NCBI GenBank assembly: GCA_963969365.1
Contig: OZ017750.1
Span: 1,922,001-1,986,000 of the forward strand
DNA from: Asterochloris sp. CNOR1
Lineage: Eukaryota > Chlorophyta > Trebouxiophyceae > Trebouxiales > Trebouxiaceae
Direction: 5' to 3'
DNA length: 64,000 bases
Part shown: one piece after another, positions 1 through 15,900 of the stretch
Numbering within the stretch: the stretch's first letter is position 1
How the letters are laid out: every line of letters begins with the position of its first letter
The notes under the pieces: generated by a model
Told to the model about the DNA's origin: nothing
Databases searched by the model: none
The model's input: the letters and a program-made list of their open reading frames with translations, nothing else
Made by a program: the position numbers and the translations under genes

Positions 1-3000
1 GGGTACTGTTGCTGGGGCGCCTTGATTTCAGGGTTGACTTTGGCAAGAATCCGGCAGGCGGACGCCTGCACAGCCAGACAGGGCTCAGAACGCCCCTGAC
101 AAGCTTGCTACTGTAGAGAGGGTGGCCTGACCTGCAGCCAGTAGCCCACCTGGAGGTCGGTGCAAAGGTGTAGTGCCAGGGGGTGGCACTGCTGAGGCTG
201 TTGGGCCCCCCTTCAGCCGATGCTGCCCCTCGCCAGATGGGTCCGTATCCCGCCTTGCCGTCCCGCACGTCAGATGCTGATCGGGCGCCAGACACCCCAG
301 GCTGGCTGCCATGCAGCCCGGGGGGCCGAAGCCCTGACCCTTCTGCCTTCTCTGACAGTGTCACCAGCGCGTACTCGCGTGGGGTGACTGCCAGGGAGCC
401 TGCCGCATTGTGAGTGGCTGCAGTAGCTGAAGGGCGGCTGCTGCTCTGCATCGTTGGCAGGGCCACGCAGCGCGGGAGGTCTACCACTGCACCTCCATAC
501 TGAGGATTGCCCAGCACCTGCTGCCATCCCTGCAGCAGGACAACTTGCACTGCAGGACATGCTTGTTGCTGACTTGACAATGTTACCCGTTGACTGATGG
601 CAGGCGTCACACCATTCCAGCCCACAACTGGCAATTGCCAGCCAAGCAGGCTGTAATGATCAGCAACTCCGCCAGCTGGGACTGGTGCTTGCCCACCTGG
701 CCAGCCTCCTCCAGCGGCACCACAGCAGTCCCCATGGCCAAGGCCTGGGGACGAGGCAGGCCCAGCTTGAGCTGCCTCCCACTGCTGCCCAGCTGCAGGC
801 CATCCCGTAGTACCCGCTGGCTCTGCGGGCGAGGCATCTGGATGTTGCTCATGCGGACGGCACTGACTGCATCTGAGGTTGACTGCCGCCGCCGCCACAA
901 GCCTGCGCCCCCAAGGCCCCCCACCGTCCTGCAGGGCACCAGCGCCTTGTGAGCAGATCGTTGCGCAGCTGTCTCTTGCCAAGCACTTCTGTTGGGTTGT
1001 GTAGGTCATGGCCCCCAGACCTGGCACGCCCTGCAGCCCACAAGCAGGCACGACTCCCAGGGGGCAGGCAATCGTGTCCTGCATCACCAAGCCCAGCTGC
1101 GTGCAAGCAGCTGAGCAGCTGCCCTGCTCATGCAGGTGCACCCATGAAGAGCATGCAGCAGGACCTGCCTGAGGCCCTGCGCAGTCAGCATGGCTGCAGC
1201 TGCCATGGCGGCCTCGCCTGGCGGGCCACCTGGCGCGCTCAGCCGCTCGCTGTGCGCCTGAGGCAGCAGCCTGGACAACGAGAGGATGGTGCGGGCCCTG
1301 TGGCGCCGTGCCTGCTGCCTCTGCTCCTCCAGGGCAGATGCTGCGCCTGAGGAGGAGGATGTGTCGTCTGTGTCACTGTCCGAACAATCCTCCTCCTGTG
1401 GCACCAACAGGAAAGTAGTGGCAGATATGAAGGCAGAAGCCTGTGGCTGTGGTAAAGAGCGATGGCGGCCTACAGATGCAGCTTCAGAGGACATACAGAA
1501 CTGAGGGCTTTACCATGTGGCTATTGGACAATCCATCTGGTCTCAACGACTGAAGCTTGAGCACAGAGAAGGGACACAATGACAGATTTAGGTTCACCTA
1601 CAGATTTGGGACAGAGACAACCAGCGCCCCGTGGCCATGCCCTGTATCTGAGATCAGCTGACACAAGATGGCTGCAAAACTTGAGCTCCAACTTAGAGAA
1701 CAGCCTGCCTTGAAGTCTGCAGACTGGGGGCTCGGTGGCAGGTGGCTGCCTGTGCACCCACCTGCAGCTGGCTAGACAACTAAGCAATGCAGATCCTCCA
1801 CTCCACAAGATGCAACCCACCTGTGCATCAGCAGTCTGTGCCTGGCAGGCCGCACTGCTGTGCGCAGCCAGCAGCAGTGAGGCTGCACTGGGAGGGACCA
1901 GGACGTGCAGCTCCCTGAGTGCAGCAGCTACAGCTGCTGGGCTGGCGTAGTCCAGCAGCGTCACCGCGACTGCAGCCCCCATGCGCGCCAGGTGGGCTGT
2001 GTTGTAGTGCACCCCTGCTAGGGGGCCCCGCGATGGCCCAGCAAAGGATGCCTCCAGCGTGAAGCTGCAGGGCATGTCCAGCAGAGGTGACTGCTGCACT
2101 GTTGCCCAGGTGGAATCTGTGGACTCGAGGGCTGGTGCAGGCCCTCAGCGTGAGGCTGAAGGCCAGGGGGGCAGCAGGGGTGCCAGTTGGGCAGGTGCAC
2201 TAATGTGCCAACAGGACTTACATGCACTGAGTTGGCACCCGCAGTCGGAACCTACAACCAGCAGGGCGGTGCAGGCTGCCACACTGCAGCAAGGGTGCAA
2301 GGCTGTGTGGTGCAGCAGGCTCATCTGTGACAAACCAGGTGCGGACTGTGGACTTCCGCGGCACCCACCTGTTTACCAACCCTAGCTCCTGCCAGCAAAC
2401 CACCCGCGCAGTTGTTGCCTTGGCACGCTGCACCCGCCAGCTCCCAGCAAACACATTGAAGAGATCAGATGCGCGCTTCTGAAGCAGCTGCGGGAACACC
2501 TTGGAGGCCACCCTGGGAGGTACCCCTGGCACGGCGCCGACCGGCGCCTGCTGCTGCACAGGTAGATGCAGAAGCACACTGGGGCTCTGATTCCTCAGCC
2601 CATGCTGGCTCTGCTGGTGTTAACTTGAAGCAGCTTGAAGGGCCAATTGTGAGTACTGCCGACAGGTGTGAGTGCATCAGAACCACTGGCAAGCGCTACT
2701 GGGCTGCCCAAGCATTTGGGAGAAAGTGGAGCTGCATGCTTGCAGGCATAAGGCATGGGAGGCTGCTTGCAGGTGAGTGCATCCGCTGGCAAGGTCATGA
2801 CACAGAACGTGGAGGTGTCTGCGACAGCTCGTGGCATCTGAGCTTCTCACCTGCTCCTGAGGATTGCCCTCGCAGCCGTACACAAACACGTCACGCTTGC
2901 GGGAGTGGCCATGCATGTCGCAGAAGAGCATCACCTGCAGGCAGGGAGGAGGGTTCTGGCCCAAGAAGGGGTGCCGTGTGCATGCTACTGGCCCTGTCTA

Positions 3001-6000
3001 CCTCAGCAGCCAGCAATGATGCCTGTCCTGACACTCTGGCAGCAAATGCAAGCATGCAGCACGTGCACCTGCTGCTGCGGTGCCGCCAGGCACCTGCTGG
3101 AGTCTGCCTGCTGCAGTGCTGGCCCCTCACCTCCCTCTCATGCATCAGCTGCTGTAGCAGGCCTTTGGCTGCCGCAATGGTGGGATGCAGCTCTGGGTCA
3201 GGATCATCCCACACTCGGTTTAGATCAAAGCCCGCCAGGTTGCAGCGGTAGTTGCCCACGATCACCCCATCTGGGTTCAGCATGGGGATTAGCTGCGGAG
3301 CAGCAGCAAAGCTCTGGCAGGTGCGACATTGCCGGCTGCTGCGTTACATGCCGAGCCTCATTAAAAAGAGTTTAGTCACCAGAGCCATGAAGAGGAACAC
3401 TGGCACGCAAGCCAGTGCAAAGACACTAGGACGCCTGCAGTTGCACATGATCAAGATCTGCTGCGCCACCTCGGTGCTAGCATCAAGCTGTGTTAAGGCA
3501 GGCCACACCTTGAAGACATACTTTCTGCGCAGCACGACAGCCTGAGCAGAAGGCCCTGTCAGGAAGTCCAGAAGGCCCAGCATCATCCAGGAGGCGTTGG
3601 ACTCCCCTGGATGTACTCTTGCTGCAGCACATGTGGTGCAGCGGTCAAGGCGAGCAGGGAGCTGGGGTGCAAGGCGGACAGGCAGCAACCTTGGCAGCCT
3701 AAAGCGTCCAGCAAGCATGACAGCACAGGGAGCCTGGTGCTCGCAGGAGCCTGCTGGTAGCAGAGTCCCATGGAAAGGACTGCACAGCAGCTTCTGGGCA
3801 GGACTCCACCTGTGAAGAAGGCTCCCTTGCGCTCATGAAGGGGGCTGCCCTCATCCTCAGGTGCAGTGATGGTCACGACTGGGCAATCATTGCCTGCCAG
3901 GGTGGTGCACAGGGTTTCCTGCGTCATGCATGACATCCTGCTCTGCCGCATCTGACAGGACAACAGATCCCTGCAGGCACACAGGCAGGCACAGCCCCAC
4001 TTCAAGACACAGGCATCAGCATCTCCCAGGAGCGAGCTCAGCACGGCAGCTGTGCAGGGGCCTGGAGCTTCATCTCACACGCACAGTTGGCATGAGACAT
4101 CACGCAGCAAGATGTCCTCCCTGAGAGCTGTGGGACTGCCAGCAGTGCTGCGCAGATCAGAGGCCTCTGCTGTGCTGCCAAAGGAGACCATGCTGGGCGC
4201 CGGCCTGCTTGTGTAGCCTGTGCTGTCGCGTGGTGCTGCTTCAAAACCGGACCTGCCAGCCAACGGGACCACAAGCTTCCCCCAGCCCACCTGGTAAGGT
4301 CTGTGTAGGTGTAGGGGAAGCAGTGCGCAATGTGCACTACATCCCGGTTGTGAGGCAGCGTGAGGGTGAAGGACAGTGTGTGGTAGCAGTGCCCGCTGCT
4401 GTCGCAGGGCAGACCCTCCTGGTAGGAGACTTGGTCGCCTGCCCTGAACCAGCCGCGTCCCTGCAGCAGGCCACAGTTCTGCCAGGCCGACCAGGCCTGG
4501 CCTGCATTGCGAGCAGCTCCCCTGTCCCAGGCAGATGTTGTGGAAGACAGGGTCTCCCACCTTGGTGGCTGCCTCTTTGGCTGAGTGTATAACTGGCTGC
4601 ATTCCCTGGCTGTAAAGACTTCGGTCCTTCCTGAGATTGACTACGTTGAGCTTGTATCTGATGCCGCAGCGACCATTCCTGACTGCGAAGTAGAACCATT
4701 GAGTATGAGACCCTGTGCTACTGTCTGGCGCCAACCACAGATTGTACTCATGGGATCCAACCTGCAGCACAAACAGCCTGTTCAGAGCGCACCTGTTCTG
4801 GGACTGAGGGCAGCTTCAGAAAGCGAAGAGTACAGCAACAAGCCCGTTCAAGCTCCTGGTCGGGCAAACGCCACTCCTGCAGCTGTTGATGCAGGTCCAG
4901 ACCTGAATTGCTCGCTGCAAGTTGCCGCTCTCAAAGCGGCTGTCAAAGCTGAGCGAGTGTCTCAATGGACCCTCCTGCAAATGCACCCATGCAGCCAGTC
5001 AGCTCCACGTGCTCCGCCGCTGTTGTGCTGGCTGCAGTTCATCCAGCACAGGCAGCTTACCTCAATCAGGGGTGCCTGCTCCAAGCCTGAGTCATACACC
5101 ACCCGTGCAAATTGCTGGCCTCCTGAACCTGCTGTACCTGATCCAGCTGCCGCTGCAGCTGAGTCAGCTGCCAGGCTGGCTGCAGAACCAAACAGGTCCC
5201 TGCCATCCCTGCTGCTGGAGGTGGCTCTCACCAGCGGCGCTGGGATTAGGCAGGAGGCTGACAGAGCAGAGTTGCGCCGCCCAGGCCCCACCAGTCCTGG
5301 CTGTGTCAGGCCTTCCCCAGCAGCTTCCTGAGCCAGCCTGAAGGCAGGGACGCTCAGACTGGCTTGCAAGGCAGGGATCAGCGCGGCAATCCTGCGATCT
5401 GGCAGCAGCGATTGTCACATGAACAGTCAGAAAGCTCTTCGTGCCCCTCAAGCTGCATGTGGCCCAGCAGAAAGCCCATGTCAATGGCACAGGTGCACAA
5501 CAGTAGCATAGCCACCAGTGATTGCAACTCACATGCACATGGCCGATCAACTTGATGCCCCACACGCCTGCCCACCTGGAAGCAGGCTCAGCTGCCGTGG
5601 CAGACGCTGGCCTGCCCTGGAGACCCTCTGCTGGTGCAGCACGGCGCTGAGCGCTCAGAGGGCGCTGCGGCAGCATCAGCAGAGGTTCTTCCCCCAGCAG
5701 CCTGGTCACAGGCGTGGGCACGAGGTCATGCGGTACCTGCGTGGCCGCTGGCCTGCATGGCAGCGGCAACGAAATCCAATAATTTATGCAGGGTCGGCTG
5801 CCATGAGTGTCAAACAGAACTGCAATGTTTTTTGGGCTGCTCATTGTCTCTGATGCTCACCGGCTGGACCAAAGCATATGGCAATCACATCAGGCAGCCA
5901 TGGCAACAAAGCAAAATTCAATCCTCAGACCTGTGGTCGAGATATCCAAGTGTGCGCTATTTACATGCGAGAGGTCTCAGCAGCCTCACCGCTGCAGCAG

Positions 6001-6723
6001 GAACTGCACCTCAGTCACCAGCTTCAGGACTGCCTCAGCTTCTCTGACCTCCTCCTGGCCCACGCTGAACACTGATGCAGCATCAGGGTTTGGCACAGCC
6101 TTCCTTGCCCCAGATCCACTGACTCCAGCTCCCTGAGGCTTGGCAGGCTGTACAGCACCCGGCAGACTGTCCGCCCTGGCAGCAGGCTGCTTCCCGCCCA
6201 CAGCCAGCAGCCTGCCGCGAGGGGACGGCTCCCCAGCCTGAGTCCCCGCCGCTGCTGCATCCAGGTCTGGCAACTCTGTCTGCCAAGGGCCCAGGCCTGA
6301 GTGATCCCCAGTCTGGGCCTGTTCCTGCTCTGCTGGCTGGCCAGGCTGCAAGCCAGACTCAACTGAGGCAGCCAGCCCAGCTGGCAGCTGCAGCAGTGGC
6401 TTCATAGCAGGCTGCCGCTCGTCTGGGTCAGGCTGGGACAGCTGCCGCCTGTTTGAGGTCAATAAGCTTGCCCCAGCAGACTTGCCAGGGGCTGCACCTG
6501 CCCTGCCCCTTGACACGCTGCTGCCCTTGCTGCTACGCAGGTACTTGCTGCCCACCTTCTTGCGCGGCTTGCTGGGTCCTGTAACTGTCTGCGTCGACAC
6601 ACCTTCGAATGCTCTCAGGTCCTCCAGAACAGATTTGCTGAGGACATCTGCCAGCCATTGCTCAGGCGGCGCCGCGTGCACCTGCTTCCTGCCCTTGCTT
6701 GGGGGGTGCACCACAGAGGACAT
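1..6723 (-). CDS. Cytosolic carboxypeptidase (CCP/AGBL, M14 family), 3' end beyond window
   Basis: Zinc carboxypeptidase of the CCP family, which removes glutamates from tubulin tails or other protein C-termini. The start chosen is the ATG at 6723. Upstream exons 5990-6723, 5576-5752, 5061-5391, 4903-4974, 4561-4761 and 4291-4460 join in phase. The first three encode a long Pro/Gln/Ser-rich N-terminus. Next comes the CCP N-domain ([16 protein letters not shown], then [13 protein letters not shown] and WFYFAVRN). Catalytic elements follow: zinc-binding [11 protein letters not shown] near 3600; PMLNPDGV and DLNRVW at 3131-3292; zinc His in [12 protein letters not shown] at 2851-2934; catalytic Glu in TLEASFAG near 2050. 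All key residues are present, so the enzyme should be active. Exons left of about 1950 encode a disordered Ser/Asp- and Gln-rich tail; its stop lies outside the window. Exons between 4290 and 3630 are less certain. The family assignment is firm; the substrate is inferred from the family only. Confidence 0.94.
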
Positions 6724-6915
6724 GCTTCTGCTGCAGATTCTTCCAGCCGCAGCAGCTCATGAAATAAGAGCCCCTCTTCAATCCTGCATGGATGGGGAGG
6801 CCAGCATGTAACCCTATCTATAACCGTCATTGACTTCGACCGCATGGCCAGTCAAACTTGTCTCAGTCTCGGTGCATTGTGGCTGGACTTGTACATCTCT
6901 CTCTTGATGCAGGGT

Positions 6916-9043
6916 TCATTCATCATCGAGTCCCATCTCTCCTGGCATGTCTCGAATTTTCACATCTGCATCTTCTCCAAACTGGATGGCAGTGTCTATA
7001 TTGTACAAGACCTCAGCAATGCTGCAGCACACAGTCCATGTGAGGAGCCCTCATCAAGCAGTTGCCTGTGCAGTGACCATGCTGCTGCACCCCACCTCTC
7101 CTCATCACTGATGTCTAGCGCCTGAAAGTTGACCATGCTGTACTCATCCACCAGCTTGGCAACCTGGACAGCCAAGCTGACGTGTCAGCATCGTGGCGGG
7201 TCAGTTTGTCAAGAAAAAGTGAAAACCTCCTTTCTCACCGCATCGTTCAGTTTCCTGAAGCCCGGGCCAGTCTGTGCAGACAGCTCAGCCGCCATTTGCC
7301 GAGTGTCTGGGTACAGAAAGGCGTCAAGCACTGTCTGCAGCAAACACGCAGGAACAGCTGCCAGGTTGCTGCAGCAGAACAGGAATTCCATCCTGGGCAA
7401 GCAAGACACACACCAATCCAAAATGGCATTCTGCAGCCAGCCAGGAGCCAGCAGGCAGCCTCACCTTGTCTGACAGCAGGTCCACCTTGGTCAGGACATT
7501 GACATGGGGCAGCTCCAGCTGGACCATAGCAGACAGAGCCTGCAGGCTGCCTGCAACAATGGTCCAAGTCAGCTACTGCACATCCCGCCAGCAGAGCAGC
7601 AGCCAGCACCGCATGTCCCAGTCAGGCAGACAGGAGCAAAACAGCCTCTGCGCGTCTGCCAGTCCAGCAGATAGCGTCAACACACGAGCAGAAGGCAAGC
7701 AGTAGGCAACTAGCAACCCTTGCTAGCAGCCCTCGCAGCCAGCCCCGCACCTGCTATGAACTTGGGGGTTTCTGTGATGAACTGGCAGTCCAGGCAATAG
7801 ACCGCGCACATGCTCCAGCCCTGCCCTCGCATCCAGTCCACCAGAGTGCGAAACACGCTGACATGGGAGTACAGCTCAATCTGGCCAGGGCAGTCGAAGA
7901 TGAGGTAGTCATCCTCGCCATAGGCCTGCATCAAAGCAACCCTTTTGTTGTGGGGCAGCACTGGCATGAGTGCACCATCTCAGTGCACAGGCCTGACCAA
8001 AAGTCCTTGACAGACTGGAAGCATCAGGCAGGCAGCATGCTCCGTCCCATTGCTGGGTTGCAATGCACAAGCCGACGCTGCAGCATTGCAAGAGTTGAGG
8101 GCCCAGTGCTGACCTCTAGCTCATCAGCCAGCCAGTCATCCAGGTTGTCCTCCATGTACTCCATGGCATATAGCAGGCCCCTGTAGACAGCATGGCGGCG
8201 TCAAGACTGCTGAGTTGCCAGCAAGTGAAGGTGACATCACCATCAGGCTTCCCCTGAGGCAGCCACTGCATGGCCTACAGATGGGCGAGGTTCCTGGGGC
8301 ACCCTGCAGGCAGCGTGCATCCTTCAGCATGCAGCTACCAGCAGTCAGTGGATGGCAAGCACCGACAGGCAGGGTGCAGCTCTCAGCGGGGGGTCGCAGG
8401 CTGCCACGGCTGAGATGCACTGTCCCTGCTCTATTGTAGGGTGAAGGCGGCAGCTTGTGGAACAAGCACTGCAACGCAGCAGCAGCGGATAGCCAGAGCA
8501 CCTTGGCAGCCTTCAGGCAAGCTGCACGGTGAACAGGACGGCCACTCAGCATGCTGCAAGCAGCAGTCAACGATGACATCCCACCCATTGGGTCCCAGCT
8601 GCATCTCCTCCATGACATCCTCCAGGCTGACAAGATCGCGCACATCAAAGCTAACGGGGTACTTGAACTCCTCTGCTGCAGGGTCTGCACCAGGGGTCGG
8701 TGCCAGTGGGTTGCGTACAAGAGCACACCACCCAGGCAAGACACCTCAGCAGCCCCTTGTCATCAGCCTGACCAGTAGTAGGGCAGTGCTGTGCTGGGTG
8801 CTGGCCTGCAGACAGGTAGGGCCCACGCAAGTTGATTGATGGCTCACCAAGGTTGACAACATGAACGGTGCGGCCAATAGCCTCACAGTGTTGCCTCAGG
8901 TTGTCACAGTAGGTTGACTGCAGGCAGCAGTGGCCAAGCTGAGACCCTGCATCTGGTGGCTGGGTCTGCAGCAACTTCATCTTCAGCAGTCCCACCTTCC
9001 CACTACCAGCTGGACCAATCACCAGCTGAGCAAACCTGCCCAT
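6916..9043 (-). CDS. GPN3: GPN-loop GTPase 3
   Basis: GPN3 GTPases act with GPN1 in assembly and nuclear import of RNA polymerase II. Nine exons join in phase to give 271 aa, close to the 284 aa of human GPN3: 8996-9043, 8848-8917, 8585-8684, 8114-8180, 7751-7925, 7465-7550, 7239-7334, 7096-7163, 6916-7021. Motifs in order: P-loop GPAGSGK split at the first intron, the family-defining GPN loop (LGPNGG, split by an intron), Walker B-like FDCPGQIELY, guanine-specificity TKVDLL, and the C-terminal IDTAIQFGEDADVK. The gene lies in tandem with the carboxypeptidase gene, whose start is under 200 bp beyond this stop. Identity and full length are secure. Confidence 0.96.
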
Positions 9044-9132
9044 AGTCCCTGCTTCTTCTTACTCCCATCACCTGTTGACTGATGGCATGCCTCTGTGTGA
9101 CTTGGGTTTTATGTAGGTCTGTCTTGCCTATG

Positions 9133-9406
9133 TCACAAACCTGTGGAATTGTCGTTGGCCCAACCTGTTTGAGGTTCAAAGTCAGGTGAAGGTCTGGCTG
9201 GCAGATCCTCATGGAGACTCGGGGCACAAAGCCTTACCTGCAATGATGCTGAACAGGCACCTGACTGACTTCTGGCATTGATGAGCCTCAACACACTTGA
9301 TGCACTCTGTTGGGGCAGTGCAATCTGTATGGTTGAGATTGAGCCGTGGATGTTCACCTGCAGCCGCCAACCTTGCGCTCCGCAGGGTGAATGCTTCAAA
9401 CACCAT
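9133..9406 (-). CDS. Possible small cysteine-rich protein
   Basis: A tentative two-exon gene. Exon 1 begins with ATG at 9406 and ends at a good donor (GCAG|GTAAGG) near 9235. A short second exon after a CAG acceptor near 9168 would finish it in phase at a TGA at 9133, giving about 67 aa. The first exon has five Cys in a short span (DCTAPTECIKCVEAHQCQK followed by VRC), which could be a disulfide or metal-binding cluster. It sits between GPN3 and glycerol kinase on the same strand. I do not recognise a family. It could also be non-coding sequence that happens to be open, so confidence is low. Confidence 0.3.
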
Positions 9407-9868
9407 TCAGCCTGCATTGACCCAGAGAGGGCCATCATGTCGCGCCTGATCAACAGAGTGGCAGCACAAGGACATGCTCTGGGCTAGTAGGTATGTCTTG
9501 CTAACTGACCAGCAGCATGTGCATGCAGGGGTAAGCTCACATGTGCTGCAGGGGCAGCCTGCCAAAAGTGCAGCCAATAGAGGATTAGACTGGGTCAGGG
9601 GGTGTCAGACTGGCATGCACAGCAGCTTTGCTATTCAACAACGTCCAGCAGCTGCCATGTGCATGCATGAAATGGAGGTACAAAAAGACAAAGCAGCTTT
9701 GCTATTCAACAACATCCAGCAGCTGCCATGTGCATGCATGAAATGGAAGTACAAAAAGACAAAGTATCTGATAACATCTCAAGAGCAGCCCTCCATGGCG
9801 TTCTCAGTTTCGTTCCACTACATGGCAAGGGAGAGTGGGGACAAGGGGGCCAGTAAAGTCACAATATG
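9407..9868. other. Intergenic stretch
   Basis: Apart from the 71-bp tandem repeat I see no supported gene, RNA or mobile element here. It would hold the 3' UTR of glycerol kinase and upstream sequence of the minus-strand genes to the left. Confidence 0.6.
9621..9764. repeat. Two-copy 71-bp tandem repeat
   Basis: Two adjacent copies with a 71-bp period, differing at about two positions. Each contains CAGCAGCTTTGCTATTC and later CATGTGCATGCATGAAATGG. The near identity suggests a recent duplication. It lies between the possible small gene and the 3' end of glycerol kinase. Confidence 0.93.
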
Positions 9869-12742
<2,874 letters not shown>

Positions 12743-12972
12743 GTGCACCTGAATAAGCGGAAGACCCGGTCAAACATCATCCGACATGCGCTGCTGCCAA
12801 TCAACACTCATCAAAGGTATCGAGCACTCCCAGCCTGCGCCACCTCATGTTTTGGGCTCCGCCAAAGTGCATGTCCCTTCACTCCTTCCTGGCAACCAGC
12901 TGCTGCACCCACCTGACAGTTCTCTTCCTGGTCCAGGTGGGAATGGGCTTGGAGACAGTATCACTGCCATGC
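12743..12972. promoter_or_regulatory. Probable shared divergent promoter region
   Basis: This 230-bp gap separates the start codons of glycerol kinase (-) and the RING-H2 gene (+), so it must hold both 5' UTRs and probably both promoters. I see no clear TATA box or other named element. The role is inferred from layout only. Confidence 0.4.
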
Positions 12973-15900
12973 ATGGCAGACCTGGAGGCTCAATTGGCGG
13001 GGCTACGCTGTGCCTGGAACAGCCTGACAAGCCCTGAGGCGCCAGCACCTGGTGCGCAGAGGCACGCCAAGAATGCAGGCAGATGCAGCCCTGGCCGGCC
13101 AAGCCCACAGCCGCCTGGGCCCCGTGTGGGCACCGAACTCCTTCCAGAAGGCTGCCAGCAGCAGCAGCAGCAGCAGCCTCTCAAGCGCAGGATGCATGAC
13201 GAGGCTTCTGGGCACTTCTCTGGGCGAGCACAGCAGGCCGGCGCAGAGGTCACTGAGAGGGCTGCCCCCCTGCCGTCCTCTGGCTATCCCGATCTGGCAT
13301 CAGCCGCCTGGCAGGAGGTCGTCCAAGCGGCTCAGCAGCCGCGCCGCCAGGGCCAGGGCCAGCAGGCAGAGGCAGCGTGGGCAAGGCCTGATGTCCAGGG
13401 TGCGCAGGCCGCCAGCAGGCACACAGCCGGAGAGACGTCACAGGCAGGCAGCAGGAGCCTGTGCGCTGGGTCGGGAGCTGGCGACAGCGGAGCAAGCCTG
13501 CGAGCGTCGCATGCAGCGGCCCGGCTTGCAGCCCTGCGGCAGGCGCAGACCTCACGGAGAGCAGTGCCTCCCATGCAGCAGCCTGCAGCAGAGCAGTGCA
13601 AGCAGCGTCACGGCTGTGAGGCCAGGTGCGTCATGCGTCACCTCCTGCCTGCTGCTCGGGTTGGGGTATACCGCCCCCAGGGTGCTGTGCAGCATCACCA
13701 AGCCTTTGCATGTTGCTCAATGCCGGCTCTGCACAGCCCATCAGACCTACAGGCACCCCTTTGCAGGCCAGACGGCTCTCAGCAGCGGCAGGGGCTCATG
13801 CCCCAGCGCCGGCAGACTTGGAGCAGGAGCTCTAGCAGGCACAGTCCGGAGCAGGCCAGCCTGGGAGCCCACCCTGCGGCTGCTGGGGTGCAGGGCACCG
13901 CCCCAACAGATGGCCAGGCTTGCGAGCAACAGCGCAGACAGCATGGTGGCACAGGACAGGAGCAGGAGTCAGAAGATGCTGGGAACCTCTGGAGAGACTG
14001 GCTGCGGTGGGTGACAGCAGGGCCAGGCGGTGTGTACCATGGCTTGCACTGTGCACTGCTTCCGTGCGTTCCTGGATTCTGAAGTCTGGCGGAGACTGTG
14101 CTCAGGTAGTAGCAGCGCCTCTGCCACATGACCCCTCTTGCTATGTCACCTTCTTCAAGTGCAGGGCGTCGCATGACGTGGGTCCTCAGGCTGCAGCCGG
14201 CAGGCAGAAGCGTCGAGCCAGGCGCCCACAGTGGCACATCGACCCCGCTCTGCCCCCAGTGATTGCTGGTGAAGGGGACGCGCCCCAGCAGGCAGCTGCT
14301 GAGTCAGCTGCTCAGCCAGCACTGCCCAGCCTGCATGCACCGCCTGCAGCCCGGGACACACTGGGCTATGCAGCAGCTGGTCCTGCAGCACCATCTGTCC
14401 TCCCAGGGTCGCAGGGCCACAGGGATCTGCAGTGCCACCCAGCAGCGCCCAGTCTGGCCAGGCCATCAGGGCAGCACAGCTGTCCAAGCATTGGGGCACC
14501 CGCACACAGCCCAGGGGCCCAAGCACAGGACACCTACTCTGGTATGCAGCAGTCAGGTCTGCCCCCAGCTGCCGCCCACGTTTGGGGCAGGGTCCCCGGG
14601 CAGCACGCCCCGTCCCTGCCAGCAGCTGCCTGGCCAGTACATGCGACATCCGCATGGCCCTGGCGCGGCTGCAGGGCGGCACCTTCTGCCGCGCTCAGGC
14701 AGGGTGCCGCTACAGGCCCTGCCCTGGCAGAATGGAAGCCGGCCAGGGAGCCAGGAACAGCGGCAGCAGGCGGCATCAGCTCGGGCAGCCCATGAGAGTC
14801 CCTCATGTGACGCTCGCTGGCATGGCAGCGGGCACCAGCTGGCAGCACTGGCACAACCTGCGGACTGGGGGGCCAGGCAGGAGGCCTCGCTCGGCCATGC
14901 TGGGCCACAGCCTCGCAGGCACTCAGAGGGCAGCTGGCAGGCCTACCACCACCAGCCCAAGGGGGAGCCCGATCATGAGCAGCACTCCAGGCAGGATTGG
15001 CAGGTGCAGCTGGCTGCAGGACGTCAGCCTTTTGGTCAGCATGCACAGGCAGCTGCTGGAGGATGTGCGGTGGTACAGCACCAGAACCCACTGCATTCAG
15101 GTGCATTGCTGTGGCCCCAGGGTGCTGACGCCACCAGTCAGCAACAGAACGCGACAGCACAACAAGCACATGTGGGCGCTCCTCAAGAGCCTGCAAGTGG
15201 CTTGGCCGCATGCCTGGCTGCAGCACTGGCTCACATGTGCCGAGACATCCCGCTGGTGGAGGATCAGGAGCATGTGGACGCGAGGATGCAGCAGGCAAGC
15301 AATCAGGACTGCTGGGTGGCTCAAGCTTGCTTGTGAACCTGCCTCACGGCAGATTGCCTCCACAGATGCTGTGGGATGTCACTCCCAGGCTGCAAACAAG
15401 CAGGAAGCACGTCATGAATGCAGCACACCAAAACTGAGAGAAATAACTCTGAGGATGCAGCAAGCAAGGCTGGGGACGTGAAGCATGCTGCAGTGTTGCT
15501 CTGTGCGACCTTCAGGTGTAGTCCTTCAGATGACTCTCAGGCAGCCTGCTCTTGCCCAAAATCTGGTTTCTGACCCTCCCAATCTGCGCAGCCTTGCTTC
15601 AGCGCCTGCGCTGCTGCAGGTGCGGCAGCGGCTGCATGTCAGTGCAGCAGCCACACCTGGACAGCAGGAGGAGGCTTTTACAAGTTCGCAGGGTGGTAAG
15701 GCTCTGAAAGCACATGCCTACTGCAGACTTGTGGGACATAGTGAGCTGCGCCAGCTGACGCTGCAATTAATGATGTGCAGATGGATGTTCTGTGTCAGGT
15801 ACAACAAGAGGCGGCTAAATTTGCAAGCTTGGGCAGTTGACTGTGTCTCTGCTTGCCCAGAAGGGGAGAAGGCTGTGTCTGTGCCTATGCCCCATCAGCT

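Noticed and set aside
4585-5331. Long plus-strand open frame of about 250 codons
   Set aside because: It lies opposite phase-consistent exons of the carboxypeptidase gene; high GC keeps the antisense frame open.
13052-14014. Second long open frame overlapping the RING-H2 gene
   Set aside because: It is very rich in Arg and Cys, has no phase-consistent partners, and conflicts with the frame that links the other exons.
14432-15481. A third long open frame in the same area
   Set aside because: Its composition (many Trp, Cys, Arg) looks like an off-frame reading, and it does not join to the RING exons.
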